Assembly: GCA_051453625.1 (NCBI GenBank)
Contig: JBOZIK010000001.1
Location: 256,257,750-256,316,509, forward strand
Direction: 5' to 3'
DNA length: 58,760 bases
Source: Welwitschia mirabilis
Taxonomy: Eukaryota > Gnetophyta > Gnetopsida > Welwitschiales
This document shows positions 10,690-22,769 of the stretch, one piece after another. Each line of letters starts with the position of its first letter. The first letter of the stretch is position 1. The notes under the pieces were generated by a model. That model did no database searches and was not told the DNA's origin. It saw only the letters and a list, made by a program, of their open reading frames with translations. Made by a program: the position numbers and the translations under genes.

Positions 10690-11413
10690 TGATGTAAGAG
10701 AATCCTTAAAAACTAAAACTAAAACAAGTTTGCATCAGTTAAAAGTATCATCCGGAAAATAAAAATAGCCACATATAATGGCCATGTTGGAAATGAGTAT
10801 CCATTTAATTTAGCATGTTTAAATGGAATCTAGGTGTAATAAATATGCTATGTTTAGAAGGAATCAAAGTGGATGGAATATGCTATGTTTAGAAGGAATC
10901 TAAGGGTAAGGAATATGCTAATGTACTATGAAGCAAAATATAGATTGAGGACATCCTAGTTGCATTATAGAGATGTAGCCAACTTTTTAATACACCCTCC
11001 ATTGATTTCATTTTTGAATCCACTAATAGTAAAACCTATAAGAGGCTAATATAATAATACTTCTTCATGATTAAGATTCCTCTCTAATCCTTATAAATAG
11101 TATTAGTGGTAAGATGAATAGCATGCTTTAGGAGATGGGATTAAAAAGAGAGAAGTGAAATATCATAGAATTGGAAGCTTAAGAGGAGCTCCTTATTAGG
11201 AAGTTAATGAGAAGTTTCCTTGTGTAAAATCTTAGCTAATTTGTATTTTCTCTTAAAGGCTACTGAGCATCATTATAATCTTGTATTAGTTCACATGCTA
11301 AAATATAGATTTTGTTAAATTTTTATTATAATTTGGTTATTAATTTCCCTCTGTACTTCTTTGTCCTCTTATTTAAAATACCTATTGCTCTAGATCCTAC
11401 TACCTTTACATCA
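10690..11413 (+). repeat. LTR-like repeat R2 (right copy)
   Basis: It starts TGATGTAAGAGAATCCTT and ends CTACCTTTACATCA, parallel to R1. It is about 200 bp longer, partly because TATGCTATGTTTAGAAGGAAT is repeated in tandem (10830-10920) and because it keeps the ATAATGGCCAT block also seen at 1781. No clear target-site duplication flanks R1/R2. Confidence 0.55.
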
Positions 11414-11429
11414 TTTATAATTATTTATT

Positions 11430-11720
11430 AACATGAATTTAATAAATGATTTGAGACTAGTTGGGTGGCATCTAACTCAATTTATGTTGTGACTTACATT
11501 GTTTAGTTTAGATGCATTATTATTTCTTTGTTAGTAATCCAACTGATTATGAAATGGCTTGCACACTCTCTACTGATTCCCCCTTCCTCCTCCTATTCCC
11601 ATAAGTACTCTTATACCCTTTAATCTCTTATCTTTACTAGTTATGACATTTAGGATTATTGATTAATGTGAAATACCTACTTAAATAAGCTACACAATAG
11701 TTCCATTACATTTTAGTATT
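11430..11720 (+). repeat. Dispersed repeat segment T, copy 1
   Basis: It matches 58335-58590: GACTAGTTGGGTGGCATCTAAC with GGCTAGTTGGATGATAACCAAC, TTTAGATGCATTATT in both, and ATTTAGGATTATTGATTAAT with ATTTAGGATTATTAATTTAT. At 58335 segment T directly follows segment S. Here it follows LTR-like repeat R2. Confidence 0.5.
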
Positions 11721-12795
11721 ATTGCTATGAAGGCAAAGGAAGCCTTATTGAGAGAAGAAGATTTTTACTTGTGACTACAATAAAGGTCAAGTTTTCCATG
11801 CTTTGTTTTATGATTTTGATGAATTTTAATAGTGAATAAAGAAAGTTATTTATCAACAAACTTATTTAAGTTTGACTACTCTACCCTTTCATGGTCGTGT
11901 TTTACTCTATTTATTTCATTAATCATTAGTAAATTAATATTATATAATCCTAGTGATTGAGGCCTTATGTAGCCTTATACCTTGCATGTAGTGGAATAAA
12001 AAGTTGTATTTGTGCTTTTATTTTCTTAATTTTATATTACAAAATTTGAACTTACATGTATCTATATGCCTTAGGGTTTGATCAGTGATCAAAAGTTAAT
12101 TTGAGAAAACATTAGCGATGGATTATTTAGTTATAGATAGCTTTATAATCCTAGATTAAATTCATGTAATGAAGAGTTATATTAAGAAAATTCCTTAAGT
12201 AAGTCATCAAAAATTCCACCTCTTACTAAAGTTAAACTTGATGATAGTAAATTCAAAGAAATTATTACCAATAATTAATTTTTTTGCCTAATTTATTAAA
12301 ATTTACTAATAATAAGACTTACTTGTCTAATTACATCTTCTTCATTAACAAGTCCTTTGAATATAAATAAGCACTTCAAATAAACTAATGCATCATTAAA
12401 AGGCTTCTAATTAAATACAAAAGATAAAGTCAACAATCCAATTCTTTTACTAGCTAGTAAGGATGTCAAAATTTATAATCTTTTCATGTATCTTGCATTC
12501 CATGGGTATGACAATGAGGATCCCTATAGTCATATTATTTGAAAATATAAACTACAAAAATAGCTTTAAAATATGTAATTAATAGAACATTTCTAAAAGT
12601 CTTTCCATTCACCCTTAGAGAAAAAGTAAAAATTTCATTGAATTATTTACCTAGTCACATAACTATTACATGGGATGAATCTGTAAAATCTTCAATGAAT
12701 GATATATGATAAGTCAAAAGTATTGCAAATATGTCAAATATGTTTAAGTTTTAGTAAGGAACACCAATCTACACTTTAGACTAGATGAAGAACGA
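11721..12795. other. AT-rich unassigned DNA
   Basis: No recognisable frame or repeat. It may be further decayed body of the S/T repeat family. Nothing here exceeds chance for a gene. Confidence 0.35.
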
Positions 12796-13681
12796 TGTTG
12801 AAAACAAAAGCAAAAATAAGCCTAAATTTATACTAGGATGTCTGACACCTTCTCACTAGCATGTCCGAGCCTATTAACAGCATGAGCAGAAGAGAGAACA
12901 TCTAACATATTAGTTTGAAATGTATGAGTACAAAATATCTCTGTGCAACTGAATTAGAAATGGAATGTCTGATTCTTAATCTAGAATGTCCAAATAGTTC
13001 CTATGTTAAAAAAGTGAGATATCTGGTCTAATGCATGGGATATCCAACTAGAAGAATCTTAAAGATGAACTGCATATCCATTGACCTATACAACATGTTT
13101 ATCCAATGCAAAAAGAACTATCTATTGATCCATAATGTCCTTTCCTATGCATATTTCCTTTCAAGATAGACTACAGTACCTAGATTGAAGACAAAAAAAT
13201 AAATAGAAGATTCATGTACTATATTAGATTATCCGTTCCAACATCATGTAATCATTCTATGTGGAAAATATTCTCTATTCTAAACTTGTAATCATTATCT
13301 TTTTTTAATTCTTATTGCTAATGCATCGGGCATTGTTAAGGCACTTTCCCATTAGATTCTATCTACTATGATTCTGACTTGATTTCTCATTGGGTTAAGC
13401 TCTATTATATTATCCTACCCTTTTCTTGAAGTAAAGAAGAAAAAGGAGGAAGCTACAAAGATTGATAGTGGTAATAGAACTAGGTGGCTAATAGCAGTTG
13501 CTGCCTCCTGAGAGTGGAGTAGGCCAGCTGCTAAACTAGTATAAAATTATGGTATCTTTTATTGTTTGATTTACTACTACTAATTTTAATTTTTTCTAAA
13601 AATAATTTAAATTATTTGTAAATATTTTTTTTTTAAAATACTCTATTCATTCCCTGTCTAGAGTGTTTTTCAATCCTAACA
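12796..13681 (+). repeat. 5' LTR of a Ty1/copia element
   Basis: The right end is secure: CTAGAGTGTTTTTCAATCCTAACA runs into a tRNA-Met primer site, a junction typical of plant copia LTRs. The left end at TGTTGAAAACAAAAGC is the likeliest TG start but is not proven. The upstream third carries scattered ATGTCTGA/ATGTCCGA-type short repeats (12839-12990), as expected for a U3 enhancer region. Length is about 0.9 kb. Confidence 0.6.
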
Positions 13682-13683
13682 AT

Positions 13684-13696
13684 TGGTATCATAGCC
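13684..13696 (+). other. Primer binding site for initiator tRNA-Met
   Basis: TGGTATCATAGCC, one mismatch from the complement of the tRNA-iMet 3' end, starts two bases after the LTR end. This is the standard copia arrangement. Confidence 0.75.
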
Positions 13697-13739
13697 TGAT
13701 TACTCTAGGTTAGTCTCTTTTGAATGACTCTTTCAAATT

Positions 13740-15862
13740 TGTAAGAATGACATCAATAATTTTTTCCTAAGATTAATCCATTTCAAGACATCCACTATTC
13801 TCTAGGAATAACTATTTGCATTAGAAATTAAAGATGATAATATTCATTACCTCTTTGGATGTGGATATATTAGAGATGGCTATAAAGAAATATGAAGCTC
13901 CCACTGAGTTAGGCATAAATGGAGCCACTTCTTTTAAGCCTCAAGCCAATTGAGATGCAGATGACAAGAAACAAGATCATTTAAATGCTCAGGCTAGGAA
14001 CATGCTAATATGTGCTCTTGCTTTGGAATAATACGACCATGTTGTCCAATGTACTATAGCTTAAGCAATGTGGAAGACTATGAAAATAACATATTAAGGG
14101 ACAAATATAGGTAAAAACACCAATCTACAATTACTGACTACTAACTTTAAGAACATTAAGATGGAAGAGTCTAAAATTATTATTGAGTACATCATAAAAA
14201 TCAACAACATTACAAATAGCATGTAGGATCTTGGTGAGAAGATACTAGAGAATAAAATTGTGCATAAGATCCTTAGAAGCCTAATAAAGAAGTTTAGAAT
14301 AAAGGTAATAGAAATTCAAGAAATCAATAACATGGACAAGATTAAGATAGAATAGCTAAAATGATCTCTCATGGCTCATGAAGTTACACTCTCACCTGAA
14401 GATGAAGCTTAAAAAAAAAGGATCATAACACACAAAGCCAACAAAAAAGTCAAAGAGGACTTATCATCTAAGGAAGCTGAAGATAAGGATCTTACATTAC
14501 TCACTTGAAACTTCAAAAGGTTTCTAAGAAAAAAGAAAGAAGGAAGGCCATCAAAGAGATCTTCAAGATGTGGAAATGAAAAAGGTAACCAGCTCTCTAA
14601 TTTAATTCAATGTTTTAAATGTGAAGGATTTGGGCATGTAGCTTTAGAATGCACCAACAAAAGGAAGGAAAGGATCTTAAAAGGAAAAGAGAAGAAGGTC
14701 CTAAAGGTAACATAAAATAATTCTGATTGTGAAGAGAACAATTCCAAAAATGAAAAAGAGATATTAAAATTTGGACTTTTATCTATCTTTAAGAATGATG
14801 ATTATGAATCAAATTTTAGGATTGTTGCATCTGAAGAAGATTATGAGGATGATCAAGTATGTTCAAAAGATGATTTTGAAAAAAAATTTAACTTAGATTT
14901 TGATAAGCTAGTAGATACTTATGAGAATTTATACAATGTTAGTATTATCTTAGGAAAGGAATTTTTTTTTGAAAAAAATAATCTAATGAACTAGAATGAA
15001 AGATGCTTAAAGCTAGTACTAGAATAGAAGAACTATCCAAAGATTTGAGTCTGCAAAAAGAATTTAAAAAAGGAAGGAAAAAACCTCAACAAGCTCNNNN
15101 NNNNNNCTCCCTTTGATAGATTTGAAGTTGATAACTCATCAGGTATGTCTAATTCTTTTCAGCATTTTCATCCTAGTATAAAATTTTAATCTTCTAGAAA
15201 ATCTAGTTTAGGATGTTATTTTTATAATAAATATGGTCATGTTAAATTATTTTATTCTTATAGAAAGTCTTTATATTTTTGATATAATTATAATTTTCAC
15301 TTTGTTTAATCTCATATGAGTGGTCAGTCCAAGGAAAAGAAAAACCAAATGAGATGGGTTAAGAAAAATTTAATAAGCATCTTCTTTGCTCATACCACAT
15401 TTAAGGTTCAAGATAAAACCAAGTGATACCTAGATAGTGGTTGCTTACATCACATGACTAGGAATAAAAGTTTGTTAAGTTCTTTTCAAGGATATAATGG
15501 AGGTAAAGTCATGTTTGGGGATAATGATAAATATCACATAATTGAAAAGGACTCAAGAGCTACAAACGAATACCACCTCATGATTCATCATGTTTACCTT
15601 ATAGATGGAATAAAACATAATTTTCTTAGCATTTCCCAAATCTGTGGTAAAGGTAACCCTATTTCATTTATTAAAGATAAGTATTGGTTATAAATCCAAT
15701 TAATGCCATAGTCCTAATAAGTTGAAGATCATAATGCATGTATGTTATTGACTATGATGATAAAACAAGAGAAGGATGCTACATAGCCCATTTAGATGAA
15801 ATAAACCTTTGGCATAGAAGACTAGGTCATATGAACTTAAAGGATTTAAAGAATTTAGGGTA
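13740..15862 (+). pseudogene. Ty1/copia gag-protease-preintegrase remnant (truncated)
   Basis: The order is collinear with copia. A gag (UBN2-like) region runs from about 13830, with AQARNMLICALALE and, later, ALAMWKTMK-type blocks broken by stops. A CCHC zinc knuckle at 14611-14652 keeps Cys-x2-Cys-x4-His-x4-Cys. A 10-N gap lies at 15097-15106. A retroviral-type aspartic protease site, Asp-Ser-Gly, is at 15433-15441 in YLDSGCLHHMTR, and the frame stays open from there to 15693. A pre-integrase block reads LWHRRLGHMN at 15811-15840. Similarity stops abruptly near 15862: integrase, reverse transcriptase, RNase H and the 3' LTR are missing. Many stops sit where Gln or Arg codons would be expected, consistent with C-to-T decay. 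Not functional. Confidence 0.85.
15097..15106. other. Assembly gap of 10 N
   Basis: Ten N inside the decayed gag region. Probably a contig join of undefined length. Confidence 0.9.
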
Positions 15863-17264
15863 GGTATGCTATCTTTTTTATGGTCCTAGTGTCCATTTTC
15901 ATTTTGTTTTTTTCCTTTGATTCTTTAGTTTTTTATTCTAAATTTATTTCTATATTTTTCCATCATCATTTTTAGGACCTTATTATTTAGTACTGTCCCT
16001 CTTATTATTTTCATTTTTACTTGTATTATTTTATTAATCAAAGTTAACTTTCTTTTAGCATGTTAACTAGATGATCTTCTCTTATGCTTAGATTATTTTT
16101 CTTATGATTTTTATGTTGTTCCTTTAAGTCTTTTAGAGTTCTACATATTTTCATGATTATTTTTTAGTTCGAGCACATTTGTTTAGTTTTTTTAATCATG
16201 CTTCATTCTATTTAATGTATTTTCTTTACCTTATCTTTTAATTCCCTACAGTTTTCCTTATTCCTTATCCTTATTCATCATAATTCTTCATCATTCCCTA
16301 TCTTTTGAGTTTTTTAACAAAATTGGATACATTCACACTGATATCTGAGCCTAACTTGTTTGTCTAACATTTTCATTTTTCTAAAATTTTTTGTAGTTCC
16401 ATCATCCACTAGCTCATCCAGATGATAAGGTAGACGACATCTAAGATTTTTCTTAGAGTCGTCTTAGGGCTATCATCTAGATGATGTGACTGAATGACAT
16501 TATGATAAAACTATCATTGTAATTATTTTCTTCCATTTTTCTTCATTTATGAATCATTTTTATTTGTTCCTTCTAGAGACGATCATCACGTTAGGACCTA
16601 CAGATGTCTTGAAACTTTTTCCTCGAGATTAGTACCCCAGATCATGAGATTTTAGCAAGTTGGTCAAAATGAGATATGTTTTTCTTTCCCTTATTATTTT
16701 TTATTTTTCCTCTCATTTTTAAGTCTTTTAGCACGTAGCTCTCATGTATATCACTTATTTTTTCTTGCTCTTTGATCTAGTACTTACGGATCTGATTTTC
16801 ATCACATATTTTTTGAGATATCTCAAACTGTGCATTTTACAAGGTAGAATTAAGTTTTTCACTTTAAACCTTATTTTCTCGAAAACCATAATTCAAAATG
16901 TAGTGGTCCTTATAAAATTGATTATTGTAATAACCTTTATGATTCTACTAGATTAGATTTTTGATTTAAGCATTTTCATTTTTGACCTTCTATGGGGTCC
17001 ACCTATTTTACTTTTTTTTTAATATTTTTCTTCTATTTTACACCTTTCTTTACACACTTAAGTAATATGAAACATATTGGATTTCTTTTGAGGGGAAGGG
17101 TCTAGGGTCAAGACATGTTTTCATGATTTTTACACATAAAAAACAATTTTTGGGGTCATTTAGAGCTTTCATGAGATACATTTTAGTAATTTCCACTTGA
17201 TCTCACATGATGTGTTCTACATTTATAACTAACTAGGCCACACACATGATGGGCTAGATAGGAT
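15863..17264. other. T-rich DNA downstream of the truncated copia element
   Basis: The change from copia coding to a strongly T-rich strand is abrupt. Apart from the hairpin at 16415-16483 no feature is supported. It could be the 5' part of the next decayed element, whose coding remnant begins near 17265. Confidence 0.35.
16415..16483. repeat. Long near-perfect hairpin (about 32-bp arms, 4-nt loop)
   Basis: Left arm 16415-16446 (CATCCAGATGATA...AGACGAC...TCTAAGA) pairs with right arm 16451-16483 (TCTTAGA...GTCGTCT...TATCATCTAGATG). The loop is TTTT, there is one G:T-type difference and one small asymmetric internal mismatch. No TIR plus target duplication was seen. Confidence 0.7.
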
Positions 17265-17549
17265 GAGGTAGAGGCTAAGGCAGTAGAATAGGAATTAATC
17301 CCATTAGCACCACCTGAGATTAAGCGGGCAAAGTTAGTTGACCCTCTACCTTGCTAGGCTCGGTTCCTTTCTATTCAGATAGCTTCCATATGAGTTTAGA
17401 TACACTTTGATGATGTTATGAGTTAATTAAAGCTAGAGGTGAATCAGAGATTAATAGATCTTTAGCTTAGATGGATTTTGGATGTACACAAAGCTTACTA
17501 CACCTTAGATCCTAGAGAGTTTTATGCATATAGAAAATCATTTTAATGC
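17265..17549 (+). pseudogene. Decayed coding frame, probably retroelement ORF
   Basis: One frame from GAG at 17265 to TAA at 17547 reads as protein-like sequence (for example LIPLAPPEIKRAKLVDPLP and LDVHKAYYTLDPREFYAY) interrupted by TAG, TGA and TAA codons that C-to-T change from Gln or Arg codons would explain. The LDPREFY motif loosely recalls the EFYANI block of the extra ORF at 44.2 kb, but too weakly to assign it. Family unknown. Confidence 0.3.
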
Positions 17550-17719
17550 TTGTGACTATCTTGTTGACATGATTATAGCCATCATTCATGGCTACAAGAT
17601 ATCTATTCTTCTAAGTTACATCACCACTACTACTCATTTAAGTAGCATCAAGAATACACACATTTACTTAGCTAGTGTTATAAACGAGTGTCGTGCTTAT
17701 AGTACAACATTAAACATAC

Positions 17720-17796
17720 TAGTTAATATTACTTGTGATAGGCGGGGAGTTTTAGTAACACATTTATCACTTAGCTATCACCAGTAATATTAACTA
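17720..17796. repeat. 77-bp inverted repeat (possible small MITE)
   Basis: Left arm 17720-17741 (TAGTTAATATTACTTGTGAT...) and right arm 17775-17796 are reverse complements over 22 bp with one mismatch, separated by a 33-bp centre containing GGCGGGGAG. The symmetric structure suggests a foldback or MITE-like unit, or a hairpin remnant. No target-site duplication is evident. Confidence 0.6.
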
Positions 17797-18990
17797 AATA
17801 GATCATTGTCCTAAGTCTTCTCCAAATAAAGGTCAGTAATTCTATATGTTTCCTTTGCTTGAATACTGCTAGCATCTGAAGGTGAGCTACTATAGCATGA
17901 CTATTATGGAAGGAAGGACTAATTAAATAGATGTTGCATTTAGAATAAAACTTGTATCTCATTTGCATAGTGTGTTTATTTGCACTGTTACTCTGTATTG
18001 TTATTTTGTTCTACTTAGATATTGAGTAAGTATTTCTTTTGAAATCAATTCTCTTTCTTCTCACCTATTTATTTGATGGAATTACGACATTTGGATTGCT
18101 CCCATCTATATTAGTGTATTGTGTTATGCAATACATATATTTTGATAATTTTCAGGATTTATTTAAGGATGTAATGTTTACACAAATATGCACTACAACA
18201 ATAAATTTTTCAAAAGTACATGATTTTATTATTATAATTTTTTTAGTTAGTTTTTATCTTTCCAGTAATGGGTATTGGTCCATTCTAGTGATATCCAAAC
18301 TACTTCTTTTTGTTTAAGTGTTTCCTTTTCCTTTCAGTGGTAACCACTAGTCCATTTCTAGTAAAGCCTGAGATAGTCCAAATTGTTGAGTTTTAATTTT
18401 CAATCTAACATTTAAAATTTATTTTTATATCTAATATTTTCATGTTACAAGTCTAGCAACTTTCCTATAGGTGTAATCAAACCTAAGATCATGAATTAAA
18501 ATTGAACCAAACTCTAATAATTTATTTTATGTATTTTATGTTTTTAGAGTTTTGTAAATCTCTGTAAATTTTTTAGTTCTATTAAAATTTATATTAAAAT
18601 TTTTAAGAAAATTTATAATGTTTAGGTTAATTTCCTAGGCTGAATTTTCCAAAATTATACTTATTTTATGTTTTTGTTAAACTAAGTCCTATTGGACTAA
18701 TCAAGAAAATCCTCTATCTTTTTCCTAAACCTTTCTGGTTAGACCAACTAGTATCACCACTTCCCTAACTGATAGCACCAAATTTTCTACTCTAAATACT
18801 ATAAAACGTAAACCAAAACCTTTTGTAATATTTCTGAACCATATTAAATTATATGCTTTCTCTGAAACTAAGAAAATTCTAGAAAACATGAACTTTCAAC
18901 CGATACCATAACCTGTTTTCTAAATCTTTAATAATAATTGGGCTTCTAATCCATGCTGGACATTTTCTAAGCTTAAACTTTTTTATTCCT
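17797..18990. other. AT-rich unassigned DNA
   Basis: No gene or matched repeat. ORFs at 17524, 17771 and 18039 are of biased composition without family signal. Confidence 0.35.
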
Positions 18991-19059
18991 ATAGTTTCTA
19001 GAATGATAATTAATCCAAACGAACCATAGGAGATCTCTATTGATGTAAACATCTATTCT

Positions 19060-20200
19060 AAGAGTATCCTCAACTTCATCCATACCTAAATCAACCTCCT
19101 TATAATTATGAATTCCAACATCCATATATCAACCCATAAAAGTTTAATTCCATCCCTTCCTTTATCCCTTATGATTCTCATCCCTCAACCTCATTTTCAT
19201 ATTCTGATCCATACCCTTCATTTTCCTTCTCATATCCTTCATCATCCTTAGATTCATAGCCTTTGTCATCCTTTGATCACTACTCATCATCTTCATACAC
19301 TCAATAATCCCCCTCACCTTCTTTTGAGGATACCTTTTAAATATTTCTAAAAGGTGCTATCAAGTCTTCTTTCAACATAGTTGAATTCCATTCCCAACTT
19401 TTGGAAGAATCCACTAAGAAAATAAAGGAAAACATTGATTAAATCCTTCAACAAATATCCCAAACCAATAAGCAAATTCCTAAGGCTCTTAAACAATAGT
19501 AAGATTAAGAAAACCTTCCTACATTTTGTGAAACTAATATCTTAGAAACCTTTGAAGGAATTAATAAAACTAGAATCAAGGAAATCCAAACCATATCCCT
19601 TAGGAATAAGGAAGAAAACCCTTAAGAAGTCCACAATGAAACCAACAAGAACATCAAAGAGGAACTTTCATTTAGACATGCCTTAGAGAATGAATAATGA
19701 GGTGCATCTAGATTCTACTTTGGAGGAGGATTAGATACATATAAAGATAATCAATTTGTGATAAGTAAGCAAACATTTGAGGGATATGGAAAACTAAAGA
19801 GCTACACAAACAGGAAAAACTAATAAGCAAAACTGATGAAATAGAAAATGATTCTATCTTTAAACCATAACCTTTATTGCTTGCACAACCATATGAGAAA
19901 GATTCCTTTAAAAATCTTAACAAATAGGAGAAAATTAGCCAAGAGCCTCTTTATAATCCTACCTTTGGACAATCTTTTTCTCAAACAAACTTTTGAGCTT
20001 ATTATGTCATTTTTATCTTTACCTTCTGAGTAAGACTTAAACTTTAATGATTAAAATAAACCCCTTAAAAATTTAAAACCATATCTTAATACTTCTCTCA
20101 ATGATCATTTACCTTTTCCCATGGTTTTTACTTCATCTTTGTCTTCACCTCAAAATGACATCTTGAAAGAGTTGCTGAATAGGCAAGAACACACTAATGA
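19060..20200 (+). pseudogene. Decayed gag-like ORF, Ser/Pro-rich then Gln/Lys-rich
   Basis: A frame through 19191-19700 gives a Ser, Pro and Tyr-rich start (FSYSDPYPSFSFSYPSSS), followed by an amphipathic, coiled-coil-like stretch (SQLLEESTKKIKENID, then QQISQTNKQIPKAL) with stops mostly at former Gln codons. Related sequence continues in shifted frames to about 20200. The arrangement suits a structural (gag-like) protein of an LTR retrotransposon. No zinc knuckle, protease or RT motif was found, so the assignment is inference. Confidence 0.35.
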
Positions 20201-21801
20201 TGGATGATTTATGACTTTGAATGCATAAATTTTACTACTAGTATTAAGATTCTTTCCATTTTTATGAATTCATGTATAAATGTTTATAGGAATTTAGTAT
20301 CCTCTTTGAATGCATTGTATAATTCTAACACATCATTCAAACATCATGTTCATTATTTTAAACCTTTACATACACAATACTTTGGAAAATTCCTTTTATT
20401 TGTGTGCATTTACGTTAGACTTTTCTTTTAGTGTAAATTTTTTCTTTAGAATAGAGTTTGGTTTAAAAATAAAAAATTCTAAAAAATTTTATGGTTAATG
20501 CCCTTTCACACCTTAAACTACCTAAGCACTTCCACCTGTATAATCATTAACTTAAACATTTTTAGGTAGGAAACCCAAAATACCACTCATCCCATAGAAT
20601 AAACCACCATTTCCTTAAGATTTTTCATCCACCATTCCCCACTTTACATCATCTAATAAATCCACCAATCATCCTTCCCTTCCATTCGTCTATGAATTCC
20701 TTATAGTAGATGATCCTAGTTGATGACCCTTAAATGAAATAAACTATTAATAAGTGATTTCTCTGTCATTGCAAACTATGTAGAATTTAAACTTACTTGG
20801 ATTTTTTAAAGAAAATGTATTACTTGTTTTTGAGTTAACTTATTAAAGTTTAGTTTTACTTAAGGTCTTCTAATCAGAAAACATGGTTGAATTAAGGTGG
20901 AAAATACTTTCATGCTAAGTTAATTATTTTACAAGCATTTTATGGGGACAAGACTTGTCTTGATTAGGCTAATAAGTCAATGGCTCTTTTATGTGCATCA
21001 AACTCTATTAAAAATGAGAAGGATGATTAAAAGAAAATTAAAAATATTTTCTTTCTCAAAGTATATTATTTATTAACAATTAACAATTGGGTTTATTTAA
21101 CTATATTGGGGCTATAGACACTTGTGGGTAATGTAGCTGTAATGATTTAACTTAGATTATGTCCAACTACATCATGGCTATAAATGCTTACTAGGAATGC
21201 AACACTAACTTCTTCATATATCAACATGCTTAACTTGTATAGTTGGAGATGAATTTGTGATTACTTTTCTTAACTTATATACTTGGATATTTTAACTAAT
21301 TTTTGATGACTTGTAGGTTTACTTAGAGGATATCTTATTTGTTTGATATTCTGATTTTTTTAAATTTAAAATAAAATTTAAATTTTTTAATAAATGTAGC
21401 CATTAACTTAGGCATTCTATATTTTTAATTTGTGAATGATGGTTTTTCCATTAGATTTTATGTTTTGTGTTTCCTAAAGATTTCATTTTAGTTTAAGATT
21501 GTAAGGTTTTTTACTAAATACTTACATCATGATCATTCACTAGCCATGCAATTAACTTCTTCTCTAAATCTTTGCATAAATTTCCTATCTTTAAAACTCT
21601 AAGGATAAATTTTAATTTTGGTTAAGGTGTATGACATCTGCTTGTATAAAAATTATTTGATTTTTGATGCCTTATTTATTACAAATTAATCAAAAAATTT
21701 TTAAAATGTGATATCATTTTCTTACTTGCCATTTTCACTTAGTCAATTTTTCCATGACACCATTTCTTCATCAACTATTTTATAAGGGACTCATAAAAGA
21801 C
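20201..21801. other. AT-rich DNA, probable body of the same decayed element
   Basis: No readable domain. It ends at a polypurine-like tract, so it may be the eroded internal region between the gag-like ORF and a 3' LTR. Confidence 0.3.
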
Positions 21802-21933
21802 TAGTTAGGGGGTGTGTTTATGTGCAATAATTGACATTCTACACATGTTTAATTGATTAATTTAGCATTGGATAAATATTAAAATACATTATTTTATCAC
21901 ATATTAATTTTTTTTGGTATCTTTACTATTTTT
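21802..21933 (+). repeat. Polypurine-like tract and start of a probable 3' LTR
   Basis: GACTAGTTAGGGGG lies directly before TGTGTTTATGTGCAATAATT, the same arrangement as the PPT/LTR junction at 3061-3077. The LTR then runs into a large N gap. Confidence 0.4.
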
Positions 21934-22769
21934 NNNNNNNNNNNNNNNNNNNNNNNNNNNNNNNNNNNNNNNNNNNNNNNNNNNNNNNNNNNNNNNNNNN
22001 NNNNNNNNNNNNNNNNNNNNNNNNNNNNNNNNNNNNNNNNNNNNNNNNNNNNNNNNNNNNNNNNNNNNNNNNNNNNNNNNNNNNNNNNNNNNNNNNNNNN
22101 NNNNNNNNNNNNNNNNNNNNNNNNNNNNNNNNNNNNNNNNNNNNNNNNNNNNNNNNNNNNNNNNNNNNNNNNNNNNNNNNNNNNNNNNNNNNNNNNNNNN
22201 NNNNNNNNNNNNNNNNNNNNNNNNNNNNNNNNNNNNNNNNNNNNNNNNNNNNNNNNNNNNNNNNNNNNNNNNNNNNNNNNNNNNNNNNNNNNNNNNNNNN
22301 NNNNNNNNNNNNNNNNNNNNNNNNNNNNNNNNNNNNNNNNNNNNNNNNNNNNNNNNNNNNNNNNNNNNNNNNNNNNNNNNNNNNNNNNNNNNNNNNNNNN
22401 NNNNNNNNNNNNNNNNNNNNNNNNNNNNNNNNNNNNNNNNNNNNNNNNNNNNNNNNNNNNNNNNNNNNNNNNNNNNNNNNNNNNNNNNNNNNNNNNNNNN
22501 NNNNNNNNNNNNNNNNNNNNNNNNNNNNNNNNNNNNNNNNNNNNNNNNNNNNNNNNNNNNNNNNNNNNNNNNNNNNNNNNNNNNNNNNNNNNNNNNNNNN
22601 NNNNNNNNNNNNNNNNNNNNNNNNNNNNNNNNNNNNNNNNNNNNNNNNNNNNNNNNNNNNNNNNNNNNNNNNNNNNNNNNNNNNNNNNNNNNNNNNNNNN
22701 NNNNNNNNNNNNNNNNNNNNNNNNNNNNNNNNNNNNNNNNNNNNNNNNNNNNNNNNNNNNNNNNNNNNN
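21934..22769. other. Assembly gap of 836 N
   Basis: A sized gap. ORFs drawn across it on both strands are made of N and are not real. Confidence 0.95.

Noticed and set aside
17724-17732. TAATATTAC, the geminivirus origin nonanucleotide
   Set aside because: It lies in the stem of an inverted repeat and not in the loop, there are no iterons, and no Rep-like frame is present.
18189-18203. CACTACAACAATAAA, like a CACTA-transposon terminus
   Set aside because: No inverted partner, no 3-bp target duplication and no transposase nearby; such a short match is expected by chance in AT-rich DNA.
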